From contig NZ_JBDKWG010000133.1 of assembly GCF_040151475.1 (NCBI RefSeq), forward strand, positions 1 through 64,000: a stretch of 64,000 bases of DNA. The letters are read 5' to 3'. Below are positions 1-10,800 of the stretch, in pieces. This stretch comes from CAXBNB01 sp040151475 (GTDB taxonomy: Bacteria; Bacteroidota; Bacteroidia; Cytophagales; Cyclobacteriaceae). The translations under genes were made by a program, and so were the position numbers. Every line of letters starts with the position of its first letter. Within the stretch, counting starts at the first letter, position 1. The notes below the pieces were generated by a model, which made no database searches, was not told the origin of the DNA, and saw only the letters and a list, made by a program, of their open reading frames with translations.

Positions 1-195
1 ATCTGCCATTGCCGGACAGCCATACCCCCAATCTGCTTCTCCCGGAAGATCCTGGGTTACATAGTGATGCTCAAACATATTTACACCAATGCGGCTTTGT
101 CCAACTTCTCCAGATTGTTTTTGTTTGGAACAGGATAAACAACTAATTATCAAAGAAATTAAAACAACGTATTTATAGGTTATGTTCATTTTCAT
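1..195 (-). CDS. Secreted lipoprotein, N-terminal fragment (runs off the left edge)
   Basis: An open minus-strand frame starts at 195 (an alternative ATG is at 189) and continues off the window, so only about 65 residues are visible. They begin MKMNITYKYVV, followed by a hydrophobic stretch and a C-rich end (SCLSCSKQ), which is a type II lipoprotein signal. The visible mature part contains VNMFEHHYVTQDLPGEADWG and ends CPAMAD. That ending could be the start of an FG-GAP-type repeat (compare AAYADLDNDGD in the protein at 29113-32460), but this is a weak inference. It lies 23 bp downstream of the beta-propeller gene and is probably co-transcribed with it. Function unknown. Confidence 0.7.
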   Translation of the reverse strand, partial: MKMNITYKYVVLISLIISCLSCSKQKQSGEVGQSRIGVNMFEHHYVTQDLPGEADWGYGCPAMAD

Positions 196-218
196 CAACT
201 TATTTAATTCCATAAAGA

Positions 219-1541
219 CTACTTAATTAAGGACGACAAATCAGCTATAAACAATTGACGGTGACCATCTGGTGCTGCCTGAAAGCAAATGCGTTTGAAC
301 GAACGATCCCACACAGGATGCCCATCGAGTCGCAATTCATCATGGTCTCCTTTTTTGTCATAAAGAGGTCTTGTTGGCATTTTACATATTGCTTCCTCCG
401 TTTGATTAACAAGATTAATAAGCCGGATGCGCACAACAGGTTCAGGATCCAGATACTTAATATCCGTCACTATGTAATTTTCCGATGGTTCAATAGTAGG
501 GTGTCCCCCTCCATCAATTGTTTCGCTCAAAATAGTTGGCTTACCACCATCAATTGGAACTTTACAAAGGCGATCGTTCTTACCATCAGGCCGTAAATTT
601 CTTATTAAATGCTTTCCATCAGGATGCCAGTTGGGGTGACCTCCACCATGACCCCATACAGGCTCACTAAAAGTTCTTTTGATATCATTCCCATCCATAT
701 CAAAAGTGAACACATTGACATTTCGCCCACCAGACCCATCAGGAAATAAGCATCGTTGAACAAGCATAATCCTATCACTTTGAAGGTTGAATTTTGAATG
801 CCAGAAATAATACGTGCCGTCATCTCTTGGAGCTGGTTCTGGAATATACTTTACAATATCCTTTAAGCTTACTAATAAAGATTTTTTACCTGTTCGAATA
901 TCTGTTTTCCAAATCCCTTCACCAACTGATGCACCTATCGGCAAAGTCGGACGATTGTTATAATCTTTTGCTACAAGGCCATACCCTCGCTGTGTAATAT
1001 CATATAAGTGTAATGGAAATCCTATAATGGATTTTCCATCTGGTGAAACATGGTACATTGGCCCTTCCAGGGCTCGTACTTTTTTAGATTTCAAATTGAT
1101 CTCCACACAAACCCCAATACCATCAATAACATCATTAGCATAGACCAAGTGGTCATTTGCACCCCATTGCGCCATTGTACCAGTCTGATGTGCCCAACAT
1201 TTAGTTGTATATATGGTCTCGATCGTTTGATTTTCTAAATCGATTACACACACATCGGCGGTATCACCATATTTGGGAGGATGATCTTCGTAAGGCAACT
1301 TACTCACAACCAAATACCGGCCAGACAGACTGAATGGAAACACATCATAATAAGTATGTACATAGAACCCATCATCAGGAGTAACTTTTGTGATAGGCAC
1401 TAGTGTCGATCCTTGCGTATATGGTGCAAATTTAAACGGGATTTTTTTTGATGTTTTCATAGAATACCCCCACACCCCTGGTGCGATAAGCGTAAAGACA
1501 ATGCCCGCTGATGATTTTTTGATAAAGTTCCGTCTTTTCAT
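219..1541 (-). CDS. Tat-exported beta-propeller protein, oligogalacturonate-lyase-like
   Basis: This 440-residue protein starts MKRRNFIKKSSAG, a good twin-arginine signal (RRNFIKK) followed by a hydrophobic stretch. The body has repeated propeller-type blades (HVSPDGKSIIG, NWHPDGKHLIR, HPVWDRSFKRICF) as in TolB/WD40-like periplasmic proteins. The His-rich turns GHGGGHPNWHPDGKH and DHDELRLDGHPVWD resemble the metal-site region of oligogalacturonate lyases (PL22-type, seven-bladed propellers), though I cannot verify the catalytic set. It is the penultimate visible gene of the first utilisation locus, 70 bp downstream of the two-domain hydrolase. It may cleave an unsaturated or uronate-containing oligosaccharide, or it may be a non-catalytic propeller. 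Confidence 0.75.
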   Translation of the reverse strand: MKRRNFIKKSSAGIVFTLIAPGVWGYSMKTSKKIPFKFAPYTQGSTLVPITKVTPDDGFYVHTYYDVFPFSLSGRYLVVSKLPYEDHPPKYGDTADVCVIDLENQTIETIYTTKCWAHQTGTMAQWGANDHLVYANDVIDGIGVCVEINLKSKKVRALEGPMYHVSPDGKSIIGFPLHLYDITQRGYGLVAKDYNNRPTLPIGASVGEGIWKTDIRTGKKSLLVSLKDIVKYIPEPAPRDDGTYYFWHSKFNLQSDRIMLVQRCLFPDGSGGRNVNVFTFDMDGNDIKRTFSEPVWGHGGGHPNWHPDGKHLIRNLRPDGKNDRLCKVPIDGGKPTILSETIDGGGHPTIEPSENYIVTDIKYLDPEPVVRIRLINLVNQTEEAICKMPTRPLYDKKGDHDELRLDGHPVWDRSFKRICFQAAPDGHRQLFIADLSSLIK

Positions 1542-1610
1542 TTTTTATATCTTTCTAGTGATTGATTTAATAACTTGTTCTAACAAATTGGTTTTGGAAA
1601 CTATCACTTT

Positions 1611-3779
1611 CTATTTCAGCCAGGACAATACTTGATTTGAAACTTCGATACTGTCCAAGTCATATTTGATAAGAAAATTGTCATTAACTTTTTTCTTTTT
1701 ATAAACCCTGTCAGGAAAACGCATATTCTCGGCAATTTTCGATTCTTCTGCCATTTCTCCATTGGCATTTAGAGGATTTATCAGGAATACTTTGCATGAA
1801 GACAGATAGGCAATCAGATCCGGTAAGTCATATGCTGTAATGGCTCCAGGTACTACAGAATGAACAAAAGAAGTTTTATAGTCCCGGGTCAGAGCTATAT
1901 CCGAATAACTAAGGAATGGTTGTATGAGACATACCTTTTCAACCTCTGCTCCAAAAGTTGTTGCATGCAAGAGTTCACTACCTAATGCTCCTACGGAAAT
2001 AGCAGTAGTTGAATGGTATGTAGCTAATTCAGCTTTCACAAAATGTGCTAGCCTAACAATATCTTCAGCTCTTAATGCTACAATTGATTTTCCGGTAAGG
2101 ATACCGGTAAACCATTTATTATAAGAAACTCCCCGGATGTAAGTATCTCCTCTCAAATACCCGGGCCCCATTTCGCCAATATTGGGAAGGTCACTTAGTA
2201 ATACAGTATATCCATCGGATACCAATTGTTTGGCTAAAACATCCTTATTTACAGCATAATCTTTTCCATTTTCATGTAACAGGAGAATTAACTCATCTTT
2301 TGTACCCTTGTCGGGAATAAAAAGTACCAAAGGAAGTTTATAATCTCCGCTACCATCGATTAGATATTTTTCCAATGTATATTTTTCATTTACCATTCGT
2401 CCGGAAAATATTGGCTTTCCAAATTCCTGAGGAAAAGAAAATCCTGATATCTCCATCGCTGATTTTTTAATTTTAGACAAATGCTGATCCATATTGGCTC
2501 TGGACTTTTCCAGTGCTTTCAGTTGACCTTCAGCCACTTTTTTGTTCAAAGAATACATGGTTTCTCCTTTCAAAGAAGTAGCCAACTGCCCTGTTTTAGT
2601 TACATACAACTCTTCTTCGGTAAATAGATCTACTTCATAGTCTTTGCTATCACCAGGGTTGTCAAGATATTTTTGAAAAAAGGCATACATGGCTTCCCTA
2701 TTCTTCTTTGTGGAATTATGGCGATCATCATCTTCTGTTATTTGCAAATTATCCATTGCTCCAAACACTTTATAAGCTCTGCTTGCTTCCTGAAATGTTT
2801 CCCTTGTTCCTTCTATGCTGAAAAAATCCCGGGTGGTGGCCATGATCAGCGTTGGCTTTGGTGCCCTCACCTCTATTAAATCCGGGTGATCCAGGCCATT
2901 CTTAATCATCTTTACCAGATTTTGTTCAGAATCTTGTGGTGCTTCGCTTTTCAGCAGGTAATCGAAATTGGTTATCCAGCATTCAGGGGCAGCAGCAAAA
3001 ATCCTGTCGTCAATGGCAGAAACTACAGCAGTCATATTTCCTCCCCCTGAAATTCCATTCATACCCAACCGTGCCGGGTCAACTTCTGGCCTGGACAAGA
3101 GAACGTCTATTGCTCGTATTCCATCCCATATAAAATGCTTAGCAGAAGAATACCCCGAAATATAGCACTGTGCTCCCGGGTAAGAATGTTCATGGTTTGG
3201 TGGAAATATAGATTTCCCCAGCTTTTCATCATAATATTGTAATCGTTCACCCTGGCCGATAGGATCATAAGCCAGCACTATAAATCCTTTTTTAACCAGA
3301 TTAATAATTTTGTGCTGGTAAGCGTCCCTACGAAAACTTGCCGGACTATGGCCTATAGCATTTAAAATAGCAGGGGCTTTTCCAGACAAATTATTGGGAA
3401 TAAATAGAGCGGACGGTACATAATACCCAGGCTGAGACTCAAAGATTAATTTTTCAACACGATAATCTTCTTTTTGAATTACTCCTGTAACCCTAATATT
3501 TAAAGGTGTTTTCTCAGGAAAAGTACCAATTATATCCAACAACTTACTCTTTACTGTTTGTTGTCTGTTTAACCAATCAGCTTTTGTTTTCACTTCTCCG
3601 ATTTCCTGTTTTCGGAGTTCCAATTGTTCAAGGCCTAAGGAAGCAAGGGTCTTATACAGGGAATTCTCCACATCGGAATAATATTTCCAAAACTTGAAAA
3701 GGGAAACATCATCCTGGGCATGTGTCGTTTTAACACTGAAAAGCCAAACCAAGCAGATATAAATTATTCTGACATTCAT
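1611..3779 (-). CDS. Secreted two-domain alpha/beta hydrolase (acetyl-xylan-esterase-like)
   Basis: A 722-residue protein with a signal peptide ending near residue 21 (KTTHAQ). The first domain (about 75-390) is an alpha/beta hydrolase of the acetyl xylan esterase / dienelactone hydrolase type. Its nucleophile motif is GISGGG with Ser244, and the likely partners are Asp318 (TTRDFF) and His354 (DDDRHNS). The second domain (about 440-720) again looks like an alpha/beta hydrolase, but its nucleophile elbow reads SVGALGS rather than GxSxG, so it is probably inactive or altered. It sits 30 bp after the GH20-like gene in the same operon. A paralogue of nearly equal length lies at 40096-42267. Removal of acetyl or other ester groups from a glycan is the likely role; a peptidase of the prolyl oligopeptidase clan is the alternative. 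Confidence 0.8.
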   Translation of the reverse strand: MNVRIIYICLVWLFSVKTTHAQDDVSLFKFWKYYSDVENSLYKTLASLGLEQLELRKQEIGEVKTKADWLNRQQTVKSKLLDIIGTFPEKTPLNIRVTGVIQKEDYRVEKLIFESQPGYYVPSALFIPNNLSGKAPAILNAIGHSPASFRRDAYQHKIINLVKKGFIVLAYDPIGQGERLQYYDEKLGKSIFPPNHEHSYPGAQCYISGYSSAKHFIWDGIRAIDVLLSRPEVDPARLGMNGISGGGNMTAVVSAIDDRIFAAAPECWITNFDYLLKSEAPQDSEQNLVKMIKNGLDHPDLIEVRAPKPTLIMATTRDFFSIEGTRETFQEASRAYKVFGAMDNLQITEDDDRHNSTKKNREAMYAFFQKYLDNPGDSKDYEVDLFTEEELYVTKTGQLATSLKGETMYSLNKKVAEGQLKALEKSRANMDQHLSKIKKSAMEISGFSFPQEFGKPIFSGRMVNEKYTLEKYLIDGSGDYKLPLVLFIPDKGTKDELILLLHENGKDYAVNKDVLAKQLVSDGYTVLLSDLPNIGEMGPGYLRGDTYIRGVSYNKWFTGILTGKSIVALRAEDIVRLAHFVKAELATYHSTTAISVGALGSELLHATTFGAEVEKVCLIQPFLSYSDIALTRDYKTSFVHSVVPGAITAYDLPDLIAYLSSCKVFLINPLNANGEMAEESKIAENMRFPDRVYKKKKVNDNFLIKYDLDSIEVSNQVLSWLK

Positions 3780-3809
3780 ATAGATTCTATTTTAAAAGAG
3801 AATAAACCT

Positions 3810-6050
3810 TTAGTCCTCCAATCTTTCGGCCTCTATGCCCCTTATAGAAACATTGTGGAGACTTGCATAATCCTGTATAATTTCATTCAACTTGTCTCTC
3901 CATTCGGACAGACCAATTCGTGAGAATGGAGCGAGCATGAAGTCCAACCCCTTTCTTCTGTCGGCAAAGTGATCTTTCAGGTCATCATAAACATGATAAA
4001 ATTCTTTGCCTCCAACGCTTTCGTTCTTAGGAAGCCTACTCTTTTCCCAGATAATCATTAGGCCAGACCACATATCATCCTGTTCTTTTAGTATTTTTCC
4101 AGATAACTTACGGGTTTCAATCAATAAATCAATCGCTTTAGCATGATCATCTCCAGCTTTAGAAGCTTTTACCAGATTATCTTCCACTGCTGCCAGGTTA
4201 ATCATAGTATTCATGGCATAGCGTTCTAAATACGCTATGGATAGAAAGACTTCCAGATTGTAGCTATTGTGGCGTACCCTGGAGATACTCCTCATTAATC
4301 TGGAAATAAGAAGGTCATTTTTTTTGAGTAATACCGAGGCTGTTTCTATATTCTGACTATACTTTTCACGAAAAGATGGTTCAATACTTAAATCATTTAC
4401 AGCAGGTAATGACGGTGGGTTCAACATCAAATCCATATAGTCCCCTCCTATTCCTTTCCCAAATGAGCTTCCATACCCTTTTTTCCTTTCTTTTGTTGGT
4501 ACTTTATCCCATATATTTTCATAAAACCTTGCCCCTTCTTCCAGTAGTTCATATACTTCTACCATTTCCGGGCTGTCAGCACCATAAAAAACATCCATAA
4601 AGTCAGCAATGTTTTGCTGTAATGATGGTGTTTTTTTTGTCCATCCATATTGAGTAACGGAAGCCCATCCGAGCCAAAACGTCTCATTATGCAAACCAGC
4701 GTCATCCCATGCTGCTGCAAATGTCCCTATCAGGTTAGCTCCATTTGCTTCTCTGTCCGATATATCATGATAAGCAGTACTTAACCGTCCCTCTGTGTAC
4801 TTTCCTCTATAGGTAACCGGAAAATAGTTTGGGAAAAGAAACTCTGCTCCCTGAATAGAACTATATGACAATTGGTCAAGGCCTGTTTTAGTCTCATTTA
4901 CTGTCCACTCCCTACTCTTGCTACTTCCCATTATAGCATCTATTACACCATTGGGTACTTTAGAAATGTCTTTTGGTAACAACGGGTACTCTACCCAGGC
5001 CAAGACCCTTCTGCCACGTTTGGCCATCCATTTATTTACCCTTACCAAAAAATCCACCCAGGCCTGGCTTCTATTCACTTCATTGTATTCTGGTTTGCAT
5101 TTATCACATGTACCTGCATAGTACACTTCATCAGTAGAAGCAAAAAAATAATCAACCCCCGGAGTAGCATCAATCATGTCCTGATACATATCGAAAATCA
5201 ACTCCATGGCTTCTTCATCACACATGCAGGCCTGGTAGTTGCTCTCATCATCGGCTTTCAAATGCTCAAATTCTTTGTGTTTTAAAACAAAGGCCATGTG
5301 TGCGGGTGCCTGGACATTTGGCACTAGTTGAATAAACCTGTCCAAAGCGTATTTGGTCAGTTCCTGCATCTCTGCTTTGGTAAAAGCATTCGGTGCGCCA
5401 ATTATCGGGTGTCTCGGATATTCGTATTTGTCTTCAATTTCAAAAGCTATAGCATTTACTTTAAAATAAGCGGACCAATCTATATACCTCTTCAAGGTTT
5501 CCATCTTATCTCTATGATGCTTAGTATCCCAATGGATGAACCTCAACTCCAGATCAGGCCAGTCTGTAATGGTTCCCTCTGGTAATTGGAATCTGCCTCC
5601 GGCTGTGGGCTTCAAGAGTTGCAAGAAGCTTTGAACACCATAGAATAAACCAACCTCCTCATTACCTTCAATGAGCACATGATCGCTTTTTATAGTTATC
5701 CTATATGCTTGTTTGGAACATTCCTCGCCTGGCAACCCTGCGATAGCGTTCTTTACCACTTTTAACTCCAGCAGGCCAGTACCTTTTCCTGAAAAACTCA
5801 GATTATGTAATTCACCTGCCCTGGTGCTTAAACTGTTGAGTGCTTTTTGCGATGACGGGTCTTTGGATAATACTCTCCAGGAAGCATCAATAATTATACT
5901 TTTATTGCTTAAGTTAACTTTCTGTGGTGTCGGAAAAATTGTATATCCTTTGCTGCGTAAGTCAGTAATTATCCCCTGACCAAACGCTGTAGCATTGAGA
6001 AGAAACAAAAATAGAAATCCGTAAATATTGGATTTTAATAATAGATTCAT
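3810..6050 (-). CDS. GH20-like beta-N-acetylhexosaminidase, secreted
   Basis: A 746-residue protein with an N-terminal signal peptide (hydrophobic residues 8-24, cleavage near AFGQG). Residues about 30-155 match the GH20b accessory domain (FPTPQKVNL, then GLFYGVQSFLQLL). A TIM-barrel domain follows from about 165 (ELRFIHWDTKHHRDKMETLK). The catalytic Asp-Glu pair of family 20 is visible as Asp307-Glu308 in FFASTDEVYYAG, followed by an unusual CDKC pair at 315-318 that could be a disulphide or a metal site. The C-terminal 250 residues look helical and are longer than in typical GH20 enzymes. It follows SusD after a 270-bp gap with a hairpin. GH20 enzymes remove terminal GlcNAc, GalNAc or sulfated forms; the exact substrate is not readable here. 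Confidence 0.85.
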   Translation of the reverse strand: MNLLLKSNIYGFLFLFLLNATAFGQGIITDLRSKGYTIFPTPQKVNLSNKSIIIDASWRVLSKDPSSQKALNSLSTRAGELHNLSFSGKGTGLLELKVVKNAIAGLPGEECSKQAYRITIKSDHVLIEGNEEVGLFYGVQSFLQLLKPTAGGRFQLPEGTITDWPDLELRFIHWDTKHHRDKMETLKRYIDWSAYFKVNAIAFEIEDKYEYPRHPIIGAPNAFTKAEMQELTKYALDRFIQLVPNVQAPAHMAFVLKHKEFEHLKADDESNYQACMCDEEAMELIFDMYQDMIDATPGVDYFFASTDEVYYAGTCDKCKPEYNEVNRSQAWVDFLVRVNKWMAKRGRRVLAWVEYPLLPKDISKVPNGVIDAIMGSSKSREWTVNETKTGLDQLSYSSIQGAEFLFPNYFPVTYRGKYTEGRLSTAYHDISDREANGANLIGTFAAAWDDAGLHNETFWLGWASVTQYGWTKKTPSLQQNIADFMDVFYGADSPEMVEVYELLEEGARFYENIWDKVPTKERKKGYGSSFGKGIGGDYMDLMLNPPSLPAVNDLSIEPSFREKYSQNIETASVLLKKNDLLISRLMRSISRVRHNSYNLEVFLSIAYLERYAMNTMINLAAVEDNLVKASKAGDDHAKAIDLLIETRKLSGKILKEQDDMWSGLMIIWEKSRLPKNESVGGKEFYHVYDDLKDHFADRRKGLDFMLAPFSRIGLSEWRDKLNEIIQDYASLHNVSIRGIEAERLED

Positions 6051-6258
6051 AGAATGTTATTGTATTCAAAAAATGATTTTAGAATTTATCTTAGTTTAAC
6101 ATTAACGGTCCATACGATTATCCATAGATAGTCTTTTTAACTTTCCGTCAACAATAAATATTATATACCCATCTCTGGTTGGAAACTATCTTATAGAAAT
6201 TCTTATTCCGTAATTTTGATGATATCCAAAGCCTGATTGTTGAGGCAATAAAATTTTC

Positions 6259-6294
6259 AACCGATCAGGTTAGGTTTACTTTCCCTGATCGGTT
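6259..6294. terminator. Hairpin between susD and the GH20 gene
   Basis: A perfect 11-bp stem, AACCGATCAGG (6259-6269) with CCTGATCGGTT (6284-6294), lies in the 274-bp gap. It is followed by seven T on the plus strand and by a weaker T-rich tail on the minus strand. Since both flanking genes are on the minus strand, it may act as a partial terminator, attenuator or mRNA-end stabiliser that lowers enzyme expression relative to SusCD. Confidence 0.65.
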
Positions 6295-6324
6295 TTTTTA
6301 TTGTTTCAGTTACTTAACCAAGGA

Positions 6325-7854
6325 CTAATCAAGGATGTTTCCCGTATGTGAGTAGGGGACATTTGGATTAGCATCCCACCAAACTTTGGAGGTCAAATTA
6401 TCACCCCCTATTCGACTGGAAACTGCTTGGTAATTAGCACTATTCAAATTAATTTCATCAGTTGGATAGTTTATCCTCCGTGGAATCTGTCCGTTAGTTT
6501 CACCCGTCATTGATCCAATAAGAATTCTGGGATAACCAGTCCTTCTCCATTCCGACCATGCTTCAGTAGAATTGGGGAAAAGGGCTACATTCTTTTGACT
6601 AATAATTTGTTCCAATTGCTCTTCTTCAGTACCCGATAGGGTAGCTACAGTAGTAGAAAGAAAATCAATTATATCTGGCTCACTAACACCATAGTACTCC
6701 ATGCTTGCCCTAATACCTTTTTTATACCAAACATCAGCAGCTTCATTACCCAAATCCAATTTCAATTTTGCTTCGGCTAATGCAAAACATACTTCACTAT
6801 AATACATGGCAGGCATATCCAATGTTGGCTGTGTAAACCAGGTTCCAATTTGAGAAACTTCATTAGGCTGATAGTGTTCTCGTTCCTCACTTCCATCTAA
6901 TCCAAGTGGCCTACCCCTATAAACCAATAATCCGGGATCATTATTAAGTTCAGCTTCATTGGCTGACTCCAGAGTAGGTTGTGCTATTACAGATAATCGA
7001 GGATCACCGTTATTTTTTAAAATATCGATTAGCGTATTGGTCATAACCGGGCTAAGAACTCCACCTACCCTAATGATTTCATTATATATAGGATTTCGGT
7101 TGCTCTCAAAATCTTCACTCGTTGCAACAAAAGCGTTCCCGCTATTACTCTCTATCAAATCAGCACCAATTAATTCAGCTATTTGACTAGTAGCCAGAGA
7201 TGCATCCGCATAAATGATTCTAAGAGCCAGCCTTAATCGAAGGGAATTGGCAAACCTCTTCCATTTGTCAACATCTCCACCATAAATCAAGTCGCTAGCT
7301 CCATAGCTAATGGCCGAAGCATCAAGTTCATCAGCAGCTTCTTCAAGCTCATTTAACAAGTCGTTATAAATGCTTTCCTGAGTATCATACTTAGGTTGAG
7401 TTTCTACTTCATCGATACTCTTCACCGCATCAGAATAAGGAATATCTCCGTATAAATCTGTGAGGTGTTGATAAATATAGACTCTCATGATTCGGGCAAT
7501 TGAATGCTTATTGACCAACTCAGCATTACCAGTTGTCAACCTGATAATCTCAGAAATATTAACCAAACTTTTATACCCATTGGAAAATTCAGAAGGAAAA
7601 AAACCTCCATTGAATGGTAAATTTCCACCAGAAGAAGAATAACCGGCATAATTACCAAAGGCGTTAAGGGGATATGCGCCATAATCAATAATTGCTCTCT
7701 TTTGGACTTTAGTCAACAACAAACCAACCTCAAGTTGATCAGCTGAAAGCAATGATGGATTTGTATTTAGTTTTTCATAATCATCTGTACAAGCAGAAAA
7801 AACAGCTACTGTAATAGCCAGTACAGAGACGATTTTATATAAATTATATTTCAT
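6325..7854 (-). CDS. SusD-like surface glycan-binding lipoprotein (SusD/RagB, SusD-like_2 type)
   Basis: A 509-residue protein with a lipoprotein signal (VAVFSAC, Cys22) followed by the DDYEKLNTNPS segment typical of the SusD-like_2 subgroup. The helical TPR-like core includes IMRVYIYQHLTDLYGDIPYSDAV and the late ALAEAKLKLD and FPNSTEAWSEWRRTGYPRI segments found across this family. It is expected to sit on the outer face of the outer membrane and close over the SusC barrel encoded 35 bp upstream, capturing oligosaccharide for TonB-dependent import. The C-terminus (YSHTGNILD) is at the expected length, so the gene looks intact. Confidence 0.93.
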   Translation of the reverse strand: MKYNLYKIVSVLAITVAVFSACTDDYEKLNTNPSLLSADQLEVGLLLTKVQKRAIIDYGAYPLNAFGNYAGYSSSGGNLPFNGGFFPSEFSNGYKSLVNISEIIRLTTGNAELVNKHSIARIMRVYIYQHLTDLYGDIPYSDAVKSIDEVETQPKYDTQESIYNDLLNELEEAADELDASAISYGASDLIYGGDVDKWKRFANSLRLRLALRIIYADASLATSQIAELIGADLIESNSGNAFVATSEDFESNRNPIYNEIIRVGGVLSPVMTNTLIDILKNNGDPRLSVIAQPTLESANEAELNNDPGLLVYRGRPLGLDGSEEREHYQPNEVSQIGTWFTQPTLDMPAMYYSEVCFALAEAKLKLDLGNEAADVWYKKGIRASMEYYGVSEPDIIDFLSTTVATLSGTEEEQLEQIISQKNVALFPNSTEAWSEWRRTGYPRILIGSMTGETNGQIPRRINYPTDEINLNSANYQAVSSRIGGDNLTSKVWWDANPNVPYSHTGNILD

Positions 7855-7889
7855 GATTTCTCTTTTTAAGTTTTTTTTACTACTTATGA

Positions 7890-10800
7890 TTAAAAAGTTA
7901 GCTTAAGGTTAAAACCAATGCTTCTTGTAGAAGGTGCCGTATAAGATTCCGACCCTTGTGAACCGGAAGCAGTATTAAAGGCTGATTCAGGTGTAATCCC
8001 CAGTCCTTGCATGTGTTGATCAATGTAGTATAGGTTTCTTCCAACAGCAGAGATTTTTACACTGGAAAAAGGAGAATTACTTAACAAAGTCTTTGGGAGG
8101 GAATACTCTAAAGTAACTTGTCTGAGCGATATGTAACTAGCATCCAGTACAAATTCTTCTATAATATCTTGCCTGGTATATTGACCAGTCAAAAAATGTC
8201 TTGGCAACTCAATATCACTTTTTTCTCCTGCAGCCAGATGTAACACCTGATCTCCATTGCCATCTTCAATATAATAATCGTTCTCCATTACTCCATCGGA
8301 TACGCCTACCCATAAACCATCTGAATTTTGGTAAATACCATCTGTAGTGAATTTACCCGTTCCTCTTGCGGCTTGTATATACTTGGTGCCTGAAAGAATT
8401 TCACCACCCATTTTAATATCAATAAGGGCACTTAGCGCAATCCCCTTATAAGAAATGGTATTGGTAATACCTCCTATCCAATCGGGTTGAATATTCCCCA
8501 AAACTTTGGTATTGTTTCCATCACGTTGATACCTTCCATTGGCATCTAACAACTTTTCCCCCTTCTCGTTTCGTTTATAGTAGAAACCTACGATATTCCC
8601 AAAATCTTCACCTGGCCTGGCTTCAATGGTACCCCAGCGATCTCGAGACATCTCATGGGTTTCAACTCCATTTGCCAAAGACACAACCTTTGATTTATTT
8701 TTTGCGAAATTGAATGCCAAATCCCATTTAAAGCTATTTTCCATCTTAATTGGAGTCACATCCAGCAGAAGCTCAAAACCTTCATTTGTAATTTCTCCGG
8801 CATTGATTACCATGTTAGCATACCCTGTAGCGGAAGAGATATTTACAGGTAATATTTGATTCTTTGCAGATGCCTTATAATAAGTAAGATCAATGCCTGC
8901 TCTGTTGCCAAACAAACGAATATTTGCTCCAAACTCAACAGACTTAGTCAGTTCATTCTTTAAATTAGGATTAGGAATTCTGTTTTGAATTTCCACCTGT
9001 CCTTGTCCATTTATTGTTTCAGTAGAACTAACATATCCAATAGATGTCAGATAAGGATCGGAACCATTTCCTACTTCTGCATACCCTGCACGCAGCTTAC
9101 CAAATGTTAAAATTTTTGAATTTATCTCAAGGGCATCTGTAAATACAAAACTCGTCGATACTGACGGATAGAAAAATGAATAATTATTCATTCCCAATAC
9201 TGATGACCAATCATTTCGTCCCGTTACATCCAAAAACAAAAAGTTTTTATAGGCTATTTGCCCGGTACCAAACAATGAACTCATCTCCCTTTGCACTTTC
9301 TCATATCTGGGTGTCACCTCGTTGGCATTGGATATATGATATAGCCCTGCTGATCTCAGGCCTTTTCCACTAGATCCGGTAACTTCCCTGCTCGCTGATA
9401 AATGACTCGCACCAAGCGTTACTGACAATGCAAAATCGCTTGATAAGTCCTTTTGACCCATTAACAATATGTCACTATTATTTTCCTCTACCTGCCAGGT
9501 ATAGTTACTTACTTGTCCACTACTTGCACTTCTTGAACCTATGGCACTACGAGTAAACCGTTGATCGGTATAAAAATCTGTTCCTGACCGAGCTTGCACA
9601 CTTAACCAGTCGTTCAAGTCATACTTTAATGTAACAAAACCAATAATCCGCTCTCTTTCATCTTCATTGACAACCTCATTAATAGTCCAATACGGATTTT
9701 CTATTCTGGTAGTATAATTAATCGGATTTCCATTTTCATCTTTATAATTTTTCAAATCATCCAGGTCGATGTGTCTGGCAAGCTGGATTATTGCGCCCAT
9801 CATGTTGGATGAACTTGCCCCGCCCTGAGGTCGATTGTGCCCTTGATGCTTAATATAATTTACCTTAGAGTCAATCGATAGTTTATCGGTTATTTTTGCA
9901 TTTCCTCTTAAGCTAATGGTTTGTCTGTCGAAAGTACTGCCTGGTATAAGCCCTTTATTTTTCATGTCGGAAATAGAAAATCTTATGTTTGCATTTTCAT
10001 TACCACCGGTTAATGCCAGAGTATTGGTGGCCGTAATTCCTGTGTTGAAAAAGCTTTCAATATTATCTACAGGCTGAGGGGTCATAGTCATGGTTTTGGT
10101 TGGATCCGTCCAATCAGCGACTACCTGGCCTTCCAGGGCAGGCCCCCAACTTGCCCAAAATCTGCCATCAATTATACCATAATCTACTCCATCAATAGTT
10201 GATGTGCCATCAAAAGGAAGGTCAGGATCATAACCCATGGCAAATTTATTTTGAAAGGTCGGAAGGGTAGCCAACTTATCAACCGTCACATTTGAATTTA
10301 TAGTGATTCCCAATCCTTTTTTGGATTTACCAGACTTTGTAGTAATCAAAATCACCCCATTAGCCGCCCTGGATCCGTAAAGCGCAGCTGCATTTGGCCC
10401 CTTTAACACCGTTAACGTTTCTACATCATCAGGATTGATTCCAGAAATTCCATCTCCATAATCGACACCTCCAGAAGCATAATCGGCACGATCAGTATTT
10501 TGATTGTCTATAGGAACACCATCTACAACGTATAAGGGTGCATCATTTCCTGAAATAGAACTATTTCCACGGATAACAACTCTGGAAGATCCACCTGCCC
10601 CATTTGGAATGTTGGTTACCTGCACTCCGGCCACTTTACCTGCTAATGAATTAACAATATTGGCTTCTCTTGCTTCAGTAAACTCTTCTCCTTTCAATTC
10701 TTGTGCAGCATATCCCAGTGCCTTTTTTTCCCTCTTCAAACCAAAAGCGGTAACTACAACTTCTTCCAACTGGCTTGCATCCAATTCCATTTGAATATCA